A DNA stretch of 64,000 nucleotides, from NCBI GenBank assembly GCA_001687465.1, contig LVLI01000154.1, forward strand, positions 62,001 through 126,000. The letters run 5' to 3'. The position numbers and the translations under genes were made by a program. Positions 1-9,921 of this stretch are shown in pieces (position 1 is the stretch's first letter; the number at the start of each line of letters is the position of its first letter). This DNA comes from Halocafeteria seosinensis. Taxonomy: Eukaryota; Sar; Bigyra; Bicosoecida. Under the pieces are notes generated by a model. It saw only the letters and a program-made list of their open reading frames with translations, was not told the origin of the DNA and did not search any database.

Positions 1-3000
1 AAGTACTGAACGTTGACACCCAACCATTGCTCGTATTTGCGAACAGTTTCCATATGAATTTTGCGGAAAATGGAAACGGATCGATCGTGCAATTTAGTTT
101 CGCAAATGGCATGCAAACGGCACTGCTAGCAAAGGATCGAACTTTTGGAAACTGGCTCACTCTTTCGCCCACGGCAGTTACCATAGCACCCAAGAGCACC
201 CGCATTTTCCGCGCATCGTTAAGGTACCCATCGAAGCGTTTAAGAATAAAAAATGTTTCTCAGGACTTTGTTGCAGCGTCTTATACTACCACATTCAGGT
301 TTAGGCTTTCTGTACTCACTTGGGAGAAATGGCGTAGCCTTGGCTTATCAGCGCAAAGTGGGGATGACAGAACGCTGTCGTTAGCGACATCCTTCTTACC
401 AGGAAGTGCTACCCCTGTTCACTCATCAGTAATCGCAGCGAATAATCAGACCGAGATCGGAAGAGGAGTTGACGTGCATATTCGTCTGAGCGATGTTTTT
501 GGGACTCCCGGGGCCAAGGCTATCAACCATTGCTCCAAACTTCCTCCATTCAGCACAAACCGGTTGCCGTGCTTGAATGTAGAGATGCACCCTCTGAACG
601 CCGACCTTGATCGATCCTCAATCAAATTACGGTTCCCGCCACGTACACAAAACGCTCGCAGGATTCGCAGCTTTTCGTTTTCTGTCATGTTTCAGGTCCA
701 GGGAGACGCCCAAATAAGTGTTCGTTTAAACAATGTGTCTATCACAGGTTCTCCCCTTGTGCTCCAAACGAAGACAGTGAGTTGCCATGAACACGAAGTT
801 CCAAATGCCAGAGGGACGAAGTGCTTGTGTGAAGCAGGCCGATACCGCATTCCCATGAACCAGCATGTTGGTTCCCATTGTGTTCCATGCGAGGAAGGAC
901 GTTTCCAACCAGAGCCATCCAACATAGAGCAATGCCCACTTTGCCCTTCTGATCAGTTTTCAACACCCGGAAGTAAAAGGTGTTATCCCTGTCCAGTGAG
1001 TGGATTCAAATGCGTCAAGGGGAAGTTACTGATGGAGGATGGCTTTTGGTGCGAAGTTTGTTCCTCAAACAGTGAAACAGGAGCGTCTAATGAGACAGTA
1101 CGTCGATTAATATTGAGCAGGCTCCAAAGTTTTGGTGATATACAAATGCACCGCTGTAATCCTGAGAAAGCATGCGTCATCAATCAAACTAGGTTCCTGA
1201 CTGAATGCAAGAGAGGACACAAGGGCCCACTATGCAGTGTTTGCGAGGACGGGTACGTGAAAACAGACGGTACATGTCTTGTTTGCAATCAAAGTGAACG
1301 AGCTACCATACTCTTATCGCTGTGGGTCATCGTTGAGTTCGCGATCGTGGCAGGACTGAACATCGATGAGTCAAAGTCCAAAACCTCGACGGGGAACAGG
1401 ACTAGCAATGCAGACGCGAGAACTGCTAGCAACGTCCATAAAATGAAATCGTCATCATTTGAATCACCAGCTGTGGCTGACAAGCTCGTGGACCAATACA
1501 AGGAGAAGAGTTCTGTGGCATACATTGAGCTGGTCGTTTTGTTGATTGTAGACTACCTACAGGTTTGCTCGATCATTGGGCGGACACAATACAATCCCTA
1601 CGCAGGCACTCTGATGTTGTTTGGAGAGGTTACAAAACTGTTTTTGATGGATCCTACCACTCTGGACTCCTTCCGATGTCTATCCCAACTTGGATTCTTT
1701 GCGCGTTCTCTTATCTCTCTCCTCTTTCCGTGGTTCCTCGCTGTACTATCCGTCGCACTGTATTCCCTACTGACTGCAATCCAAAATAGCCGAAAGGCAG
1801 AGACAAGGAACACTACGTGGAAGGATTCGTTCAAACCCGTAGTGACTATTATAGGGCAGATACACTCGGCCGTCACAATGACTGTCATTAGCGTTTTCGA
1901 TTTGTATCCTCATGAGATACGGGGCCACTTGAGACCAACTGCAGACTTGTCCTTTAAGATCGAGGAGCAGGAGTATCTAATCCTGGCTGGGTTGGGTGGT
2001 TTCACTTTATTCGCTGTGGTCCTGGGATGGCCTTTCATGATGATAGGATATTATTCATGGCGATGCCGAACGGCCACAACCGCAACTCTGCGGGAAGACT
2101 TCCTCGATGACATCAAGGGGTTTAGGGTATGCAACTCTGGATTTCTGTGGCCAGCGTTTGTTATACTGCGAAAAGTCCTCTTGCTTCTTGTCGTTTCCTT
2201 TGTTGCTTCACCCCTCAGCCAAGCTGCACTTACGATCGTAATCTTCTTGCTCTTCCAGGATCTTGTCACATGGATTCGTCCTTACCAGCAAGACTCGCCC
2301 TTAAACGTTATGGAGATCCTAAAGAGCCTCGCATTTTCGGTGACAGTATGTCTCGGGGTGCTACGACATACAACTTCGAGCACTCAAACTGCCTTCGCTG
2401 TGATCATTACAGTGCAACTCGCTATTGCTGTTGCTGCTCTTGCCAGCTTCGTGTTGCTCTCTCCGGCAATTTACCGCGAGGTAGTTACAAAATGGAACAG
2501 TGCAATTAATGCAATTAGTGCAAGACGTGCAAAGCTATCCTCGCTGTTATCACCCGGGGTAACCAAGAAACGCTCCTCATCTTTGGCAATGACAGTGCAG
2601 GACCCTGAGGTGCTTACAGTCAGTCGGAGACACAGCGGAAAAGGTAACTCCACTGACGGATTCAATGAACCAGGTAAAGCAAGAGCAGATAGGCAACAAA
2701 CGGTAGGTTTGCAACGTCGGCGAGACGAGGAACATCAGCAGATTTATCCTCACGCCATGGATAAACGTAGTCACGTGAATGCGAACCCTGCCTTCAATGG
2801 CTCTCTTCATTCGAGAAGCGACAAACAGGGGGAATCATTGGCAAGCCAGCGCAGTAGGAACTACGCTATAGAGCCTGAAGAGAATCCATCCTTACGTTGG
2901 TCGACGCGAAGACGTCTGAAACGTTCGCCTCTAGGATTGGTGGTGAATGACCCTGAGGTGCGTGGAGTCAGTCGGAGACCCAGCCGAAACGTTCATGCCA

Positions 3001-3383
3001 CTGACAGGAACAGTAAGCCAGATAAATCAAGAAGAGTAAGGAAACAGAGGGTAGGTTCGCAACGTCCATGCGGCAGGGACTATCGAAAGGCTTATCGTCA
3101 TGCCTTGGATGAATCTGGATATACGAAATCGAACCCTTCCTTCAATGGCTCTCGTCACCCGAGAAGTCGTGGACTGACGAGGTCAAAACGTCGTGCTCCA
3201 GAACATTCGGTATCACCACTGGCAAAAGGGCATAGCAGAGACTACCCCGCGACGTCTGAAGAGAATCCATTGCTACGTCGGACGACGCGGAGGCGTCTCG
3301 TATACCTACCAACCAGCTATGGTGACATAGAGCGCGGGAATCGTGGGAAAGTTGATGAAAACTCCAACATGCCGGCCGACTGA
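1..3383 (+). CDS. Cys-rich multipass membrane receptor-like protein (5' end outside window)
   Basis: The frame is open to the left edge of the window, so the start lies upstream; the first in-frame ATG is only at 54. What is visible is a long non-cytoplasmic region, then a Cys-rich stretch (about 780-1290) with spaced CxxC-type pairs resembling the ephrin-receptor-like/TNFR-like modules found in many protist membrane proteins. Seven to eight hydrophobic helices follow between about 1300 and 2470. The tail (2500-3383) is basic, Arg/Ser-rich and probably cytoplasmic, and contains two copies of one unit. Several N-x-S/T sites precede the helices. This build (Cys-rich ectodomain plus a channel- or receptor-like core) is common in algae and oomycetes, but no ligand is known to me. 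Function is inferred only as surface sensing or transport. No intron is needed within the visible part. Confidence 0.7.
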   Translation, partial: VLNVDTQPLLVFANSFHMNFAENGNGSIVQFSFANGMQTALLAKDRTFGNWLTLSPTAVTIAPKSTRIFRASLRYPSKRLRIKNVSQDFVAASYTTTFRFRLSVLTWEKWRSLGLSAQSGDDRTLSLATSFLPGSATPVHSSVIAANNQTEIGRGVDVHIRLSDVFGTPGAKAINHCSKLPPFSTNRLPCLNVEMHPLNADLDRSSIKLRFPPRTQNARRIRSFSFSVMFQVQGDAQISVRLNNVSITGSPLVLQTKTVSCHEHEVPNARGTKCLCEAGRYRIPMNQHVGSHCVPCEEGRFQPEPSNIEQCPLCPSDQFSTPGSKRCYPCPVSGFKCVKGKLLMEDGFWCEVCSSNSETGASNETVRRLILSRLQSFGDIQMHRCNPEKACVINQTRFLTECKRGHKGPLCSVCEDGYVKTDGTCLVCNQSERATILLSLWVIVEFAIVAGLNIDESKSKTSTGNRTSNADARTASNVHKMKSSSFESPAVADKLVDQYKEKSSVAYIELVVLLIVDYLQVCSIIGRTQYNPYAGTLMLFGEVTKLFLMDPTTLDSFRCLSQLGFFARSLISLLFPWFLAVLSVALYSLLTAIQNSRKAETRNTTWKDSFKPVVTIIGQIHSAVTMTVISVFDLYPHEIRGHLRPTADLSFKIEEQEYLILAGLGGFTLFAVVLGWPFMMIGYYSWRCRTATTATLREDFLDDIKGFRVCNSGFLWPAFVILRKVLLLLVVSFVASPLSQAALTIVIFLLFQDLVTWIRPYQQDSPLNVMEILKSLAFSVTVCLGVLRHTTSSTQTAFAVIITVQLAIAVAALASFVLLSPAIYREVVTKWNSAINAISARRAKLSSLLSPGVTKKRSSSLAMTVQDPEVLTVSRRHSGKGNSTDGFNEPGKARADRQQTVGLQRRRDEEHQQIYPHAMDKRSHVNANPAFNGSLHSRSDKQGESLASQRSRNYAIEPEENPSLRWSTRRRLKRSPLGLVVNDPEVRGVSRRPSRNVHATDRNSKPDKSRRVRKQRVGSQRPCGRDYRKAYRHALDESGYTKSNPSFNGSRHPRSRGLTRSKRRAPEHSVSPLAKGHSRDYPATSEENPLLRRTTRRRLVYLPTSYGDIERGNRGKVDENSNMPAD
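2589..3300 (+). repeat. Two-copy tandem duplication in receptor tail
   Basis: Two units of about 350 nt (2589-2936 and 2937-3300) encode similar segments. Each starts with a DPEV..VSRR motif, passes through a NPxFNGS motif and ends with EENP.LR..TRRRL. The intervening residues have diverged, so the duplication is old enough to differ but keeps its basic motifs. Confidence 0.75.
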
Positions 3384-3887
3384 AACAACGAGAGCATCGA
3401 AAAGGCGTATGAGAAAATAGGTATTAATCGCGGCCGTCTGCTGGAAAGGACAATGCTCTCAAACAAGTTCATTGCAAACAACCGATCAGTAAAACAAAGT
3501 AAATCGGTTAAACAGAGAGAAAAAAATAATGCGCTTCTTTACAGAGCATGCTCGAACTGCAAACAATGCTAATAGATTTCAATATTTTCCCCTCTGAACG
3601 GATTGTCACCTCGCTACCTCGATTCCGAATTTCCAACCGCCACTTCCGGTAACTAATACACACTTCAAATTGTTGCGCAGCTTTCGCACAGTACAGTATA
3701 ACAAAGTTTGTGAAAACCAATAAAAACGTTCTTAATGGAACTAGCACTGATGCATGTAGGCATCCAAAATAGGAAGTACATTGTATAGGTAGTAGGTGAA
3801 AACGACAAGGTTGGAAAACAAAAATAAGACACGCGTGCACCTGCAGCGTCCTAGCTTGCAATCGCTCATTCGGTATGGACTGGACAG
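3384..3887. other. Convergent intergenic region, nothing recognised
   Basis: This is AT-rich sequence between two genes that converge. I see no conserved protein, RNA gene or repeat. It presumably holds both 3' UTRs. Confidence 0.5.
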
Positions 3888-6800
3888 CTACTGTTTGGAA
3901 GCAGGAACAACATTGTTGCCAGCATTCGAGAGTGCGCGCTTTCCACCACCTTTCCGATCTTCCGCGTCATGTCTAGAGTTTGAAGTTTGCGAAGACGCAG
4001 CACCCCGACTAGAGGAATTAAATTTGTCCAGTTCCGCACCGAGCGCAGATTTCCGCTTCTGCTCTTGCTCGTTTACCCCGACAGACGCTGTGTCACACTT
4101 GCTTTCTTCCTCGCCGACAGTCTTTGCTTCATCGCTATTATGATCAACCGAAGAGGTACTCTCTTGGGGATGATCGGCTTCCGCTGCCGAGTCGTGATTA
4201 GACAACGCCTGGACTTTCTCTTCCAATTTCTCAATTTCCTGTTGCGTGGCTTGCACTTGCTGCCACACTATCCCTAAGTTGGAAGACGAACAGTCAAGTG
4301 TTTGCACCGACTGTGCAGACCGCTCCATTCCAACGGGAAGTGAGCTTCCCCGAAGACGTTCCTGCAACTGTGTCATCATTCGAGATTGCTCGTCGATGGA
4401 TTCTTTTAATCGGAGAACATGCTCTTTTTGGGCTTCTAGCATGGATTGGAAATCATTGCGGATCGTACCTAGCTCCTTTCGTTGCGTTATTTGGCCGTCC
4501 TCGCTTTTTTGCTGCAACTCGTTGACTCGCTTTTTAGTAGTCTCCAATGAGCTCTCCAGCTCTTGTCTAATCCGCTGCAATTCATCACTTTGCGATTCTG
4601 TCTTCTCAGAAAGCTCGTCTCGCAATTTTGACCTCTCTTCGCGATGAGACGAATTGGTGGCATCAACGTGCTCACGGAGATGAGTTATCCGCCGCTCTTG
4701 TTCCCAATGCTGTGTATCAAGTTTTTCTTGGATCCCTCCTAATTGCTTGCTGTAAGAAGACATCTGCTGGAGGACCGCTTCTTCAAGTTTCGATATCTGC
4801 TGGTCAATGTTTTCCACAATTTCCGTTTCCTTGACTCTTTCAGCTTCGGCTTGGTCCTGTGCGCTCCGTAGCTTGACAATTTCAGCCTCATTCTTGCCCG
4901 AGGCATACCGCAGTTCTTTTCGAAGCTTGATTATCTCATCTGCCGCCTCCGCTTGGACTGAATCAACCTTCTTCCGATTGTCTTCGATGAAATTCCCATG
5001 GCGCTCGTTGATTTCTTTCAGCTCATCCAACCTGCCTTCAAACATCTGGCGAACTCGCTCAGATATCTTATCTTCCTGGTGACTCATCGAGCTCTCCAAA
5101 CTGTCTTTCGTAGCGAAATACTCATTCAGTTTTTCGTTCATACTCCGTCGGAGCTCTTCATTCTTCTCGCTTTGAGAGCTCGTCAACTGCTCGATGTAGC
5201 GTAGCTCACTTGCAGTGTTCATTTTTTGCCGTTTTGCTTCTTCCAATAGTTTATGTTGTAAGTCAGACCTTTGCGTTTCCAGTTGTTGGTGGAGTTCATT
5301 TTGAATCTGTGAAAGATTCTCCTGATGGGTTGACTTCACGTTGTTTAAGTCGTTGCGTAACGTTTGCAGCGCTTCTTCTTGAGACTGGAGATTTTTCTCA
5401 ATACGTTGGACCTGCTGCTGTTGAGAAGACTGGATACGACCGGTTTGTTGACGCATTTCAAGTAATTCACTCTGCTGAGAGTGTCGGAAATCACTCATCT
5501 GCTGCTGCAGATCGGTGGTCGCTTCCTTCTGCTCACGCTTGACGGTTTCGACCTCCTCGCGTATACTTTCAATGGTCTTCTCTTGTTTGCTTACAATTTC
5601 TTGGGCCGGATTTGTTTCCTCAGCACCCTTTCTCTTGGACTCCTCCAGTAGACTTGCAAGGTTCCCTTCGTTATGCTTCAGACGGCTCTCAATCTTCTCT
5701 AATTTCTCACTAAATTTCTTCTTTTGCGTGTCTTTGTGCTCCTCGAGCTGCTGCTGCAACTTGTTGACAGAATTGCTCTGCCGGTCTGTATGCTCTGCGA
5801 CTTCTTCTTTGAGTGAGTTCATCTTTTCCATAATAGCACCTAGCGAGTCCTGTACTTTGGTTTGAACAAAAGATGTCCCCCATGACGCTACATGTCCACC
5901 ATTCCTTGTGCTAGTTTCAGAGCCGTCTTGGTCGCGCCCACTCTCCAGAGTAGATTCGAGTTCTTTGCGGAAATTGTGCATCTGTTCCTCATGTTGATGT
6001 CGAAAGGATTCCCATTCTTGTCTCAGCTCCTGTTCTTCCTTGCTCTTCGAGTTTAATGTTTCTTGCAGAGTGTTATGTAGATCTTTAACTCTTTCGGAAT
6101 TTGTTTTGTCATTCTGTTGGATCTCTTGCCTATGACTCTCAATCCTGTCATTCTGCGATGTCAGCTTTCCTTCGAGCCACTCTTCGATTCGATCAAGAGT
6201 TCCCTTCTGTGATTCGATGAACTCGTCAACCATACTCCGTACATGCCGTATCTCTTCTTTCTGAGAATCATAGTTTTGTTTGAGTTCCTCTTGGCCTTCC
6301 GCAAGGTCTTGCATTTGCTTCTGTAATTCACTGACTTGTTCCTGCACTTCACCGCTGCTCGCCGCACCGAACTTGCTGGTTTCCTCTGCTATTTGCTGTC
6401 GGTTATCTGCGATCCGCTCCAGATCATCCTCATCGTCGAAAAACAATCTTAGGACGTGCTGAGTGTCAAATTCTTCCTTGTTAATGTGGCCACCTAAACA
6501 GTGCTGTACAACAGCTAAGGCGTCAGTCGCCCCTTTGGCTTCAAAAATGGTGTCTGGTTGCTGATGTGAAAACGCCGCAAGCTTTATTTTCTGGAAGAAA
6601 TCCCAGATACGTGCTCGCAGTTTCATGTCAGGTTGGATACTACGAATCGAGTCCGAGAGGGCGATTGTAACAACTCTGCTAACTTCCTCCACAACGTTAT
6701 TTAGGTCACTTCGTGTGGGAAGCACGTTAATTAAATCTTTCATCTGGGTCTTTGTATGTTCCTTCATCGGAGCTTTTAACAAAGTACTGATAGCAGACGC

Positions 6801-9502
6801 AGGAGGGAACACCACACCGAGAGAAGATATTGCACTAGTTATGACGCTTTTAGCACCCCCCATCTTTGCGTCCACTTTGTCACTGCTAATTACACTGGCA
6901 GCAGTAAAAGTGTCACAAAGTACTGCATTAAACGAACGGTAGTATTCTTTTAATTCGCGTTCGTTTTCGATAAATTTCTTTTCGTTCCGGTATGACTTTT
7001 TTGCATCATTGTCCATAATAGCCTCATCCACCTCATTTCTCAAAACAATGTTCCCCGCATATGGTGCTATTTGTTTTAATTGCTGCAGTGATTCTTGTAG
7101 CGAAGAATCCGAAGCATCCGGCATACCACCATCTCCCGAAACCGCCGGAGAGTTCGTCGCCCTTTCTGTAAGTGCTACAAAACGGCTACTTGAGTCGATG
7201 GAAAACGCAGTCAAAACTCCCATAACTACTTACCCTGAGAATGCGCAAGTTCTTTCAGCAAAGTTTTTCGGTCTTCCTGTGCTGACGAGTACTGTGGATC
7301 GATGGCTAACGCGGCATCGCAGCATTTTATCGCCTCATCATAGTATCCGAGTTTGCCCAGTGCCTTAGCCTTAATTCTGAAGCATTCCTTCTCCTGGTTC
7401 TCTTCTGGGTGTTTGCTTAACGCGTCCTGGCAATGATCCACCGCTTTCTCGAAGTTTCGAAGGTAATGAGAGCAATACGCCTTCCCGATAGAACTCCGGG
7501 GATCATCAGAAGAAACTTCCTCAAAGTTCTCGTACGCAACAATTGCATCCTCGTACTTTCGCAAGCGTTGCAAGGCTGTAGCTTTCCCAATGAGACCCCC
7601 TTTGTGGCCACGGTTTCTCTCTACAGCACTCTTGAAACATTCTAATGCCCTCGAGGGGTTCCCATTCTCCAATAAAGCCATCCCGCGGCAGTAATGCGGG
7701 TAAAACCAATCATATTCTAGCCGACTGGCTCGCTCGTAAGCTTGGGAAGCTTTTTCGAGTGAGCCTTTTCGGTAAAGATCGTCTGCCTTTGATGCCGCTT
7801 TTTCTGCTTTCTGTATATCAGGAAGAGTTTCATTTAGTGCAGCTTCAAAAACGTTACCAGTTTGTCGCTGAAATGATTTGAGAGACACTTCACGGACTCC
7901 TTTACGAGCAACTTGTAGGCCACGTATACTGGGATTGTAGCTATCGTCGATGCGCAAACCTTGCTCGAATGCCTCAATTGCTTCCACGAAACGTCTCAGG
8001 TTCACCAAAGCCACACCCTTCCAATGATGAAGCCGCTTCTCATTTGGGTTTCTCCTGATTCCTTCCTTGGCACATTGAAGGGCATCTAAATTTTTCGTCA
8101 GCTCAACAAGGTAACCTGCTTTATTGTTCCAGGCTTGATGATGATGCGGATCTTTGGCCAGGCAATTATCCAGTTCCTCAACCGCCTTACGAAGCTTGCC
8201 TTTCTGTCCCCATTTCGTTCCTTGATTGAAATGCCATGTAGAAGACCTGGAACCATCTTGCTCAGGTTCTCTACTAGAGGTTTTCCCCTCGGGGCTTCCT
8301 TCAGAGACCGAGTGATAATCTTGAGGTACGTAAAGATCAATACTGTCGTCACGAGCTTCTTGTAGTGCATCCTCGAAAATGTTACCGGTACCACCCTCTT
8401 GTTGAAATGCTTTAAGTTCAGCTCCTTTTAGTCCTTGCCGTGCAACTCCCAGTCCCTGCATGCAAGGGCCATAGTTCCTATCAATCTGCAGTGCTTGTTC
8501 AAACGCATCAACAGCTTCGGCGAAGCGCTTTAGGTTCACCAAAGCAACTCCTTTCCAATAGTACAATCGTTTCTCATTTGGATTCCGCTTGATTCCCTCC
8601 GCTGCACACTCTAGAGCCTTTGAATGGTTTTCTAACTTTATAAGGTACCCAGCTTTGTTGTTCCAAGCTTGATGGTGGTGTGGATTCTTAGCCAGGCAAT
8701 TGTCCAGTTCCTCAACAGCTTTCTCGTAGTACCCTTTTTGACCCCACTTTGCCCCCTGATTGAAATGCCAGGAAGCAGCATGCGAGTCTGTCGAGTCAGC
8801 TTTGCTATCCTTCTCGAACCCCTGAGAGTTCGTCCCTTGCCCAGCAGAGTTACGCCCTGTGGAGCTGTAAAGCTCTTCAACTTTGGACTCTTCGATGGAC
8901 GCCTCATTTCGCTCCTCGTCTCGCCGACCTGTTGGATGCCTATCAATATTCTTCAAGTGCAGTTGATTCCTGTAGTGTTCCAGATACCAGTCTTCCCCCT
9001 CCTGAGTACCTTCACCATTCTGCCGCTTCCGGGCTATATCAAGGCCGCGCGTGGAAGCTGGATCATTCTGACGTCGCGCCAAGGCTTCCTCAAAAGCGCT
9101 TACGGCATCAGAATATTTCCCCAACTGGAGTAGTGCCACACCTTTCCAAAAGAATGGCTCATGTTGCTGGTCATTCGCCTTCGCACTTTCCTCGGCGCAG
9201 GCAAGAGCGTTCTCGGTTTGCGACAGTTTCACCAAGGCTGCCGCCTTCTTGTTCAATGCTTCCGTGTCGGTCTCATTCAGCTCCAGGCACTTGTCAAAGC
9301 ATTGCACACCTTCCCGATTTTGATCGAGTTGGCAATGCATGGCGCCTTGGCAGAGGTGCGCCTTACTTGAAGAGGCATCACATTCCACCGCGCGCTCGTA
9401 GCAACGAAGTGCTTTGTCCGGGTCGTCCAGGTTCAGGCCCTCTGAAATCCATTCCTCGGCTGTTTTCTTCTCGTCCATTTTCCCGCTGTGGGACGCCATC
9501 AT
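3888..9502 (-). CDS. TPR plus long coiled-coil protein, one gene with a single 68-nt intron
   Basis: Two adjacent frames, 7226-9502 and 3888-7223, join through an intron at 7166-7233 (donor GTAAGTAG, acceptor CTTACAG). Exon 1 (7234-9502) ends in phase 1, and exon 2 (3888-7165) continues in the right frame, giving 1848 residues. Residues 1-756 are tetratricopeptide repeats in three blocks, including a recent duplication. Residues 757-1848 begin with a helical domain of about 280 residues, followed by some 700 residues of heptad-like, Glu/Gln/Lys-rich coiled coil and a low-complexity acidic end. TPRs normally bind partner proteins and the coiled coil suggests a dimer or scaffold. I do not recognise an orthologue. 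The start ATG at 9502 follows another ATG-rich context and is plausible. The gene is divergent from the helicase gene at 9922. Confidence 0.75.
7829..8775 (-). repeat. Recent internal duplication of a TPR block
   Basis: Two copies of about 420-430 nt (8344-8775 and 7829-8243 on the minus strand) encode nearly the same three-TPR block. Shared signatures are WHFNQG.KWGQKG, HHHQAWNNKAGYL and RNPNEKRL..WKGVALVNL. Conservation is much higher than among the other TPRs of the same protein, so the copy is recent or kept alike by gene conversion. Confidence 0.8.
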
Positions 9503-9921
9503 AAGCTTTAGGAATCGTGTTGCTCACTACAAGGGGGTGTACCCTTTTTCTTGAGAACAGTGGGGGGACAACTCTGAAATGCGCTTTCGTGCACTTAAAA
9601 AGAGCTTCTCCGTGTGCGTATGTGTGGCTTGACGCAATTCGAACAGCAGAGACTACCAATCCGGGACAAGTGTGCTTCTCAAGAGAAACAGCTAATGTCC
9701 TTCCAGCTTGTCAGCCTGTCACCAACTGCCGGTCCAAGTGAAGTGTCGAACAAACCACCACAAACCTGAACGATTTGTTTGTTTCGTTGAAGTTGCAGCC
9801 GGAGGTGACACCCGAAGTGGTGTGTATTTAGCCCATCTATACTATGTAGGCGTATTTTGGAGGGGCTTGATAGGTATATTGGGTATATGGAACTCGTAGA
9901 TCCCACTGCAAAAAGGAAAGC
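9503..9921. promoter_or_regulatory. Shared divergent promoter region
   Basis: These 419 bp separate the start codons of the TPR/coiled-coil gene (minus) and the helicase gene (plus). Both promoters must lie here unless UTR introns exist. I see no clear TATA box or named element. The call rests on position only. Confidence 0.45.

Noticed and set aside
3796-9741. Many plus-strand ORFs opposite the TPR/coiled-coil gene
   Set aside because: They are antisense shadows of a long coding frame with Ser/Leu/Phe-rich nonsense translations.
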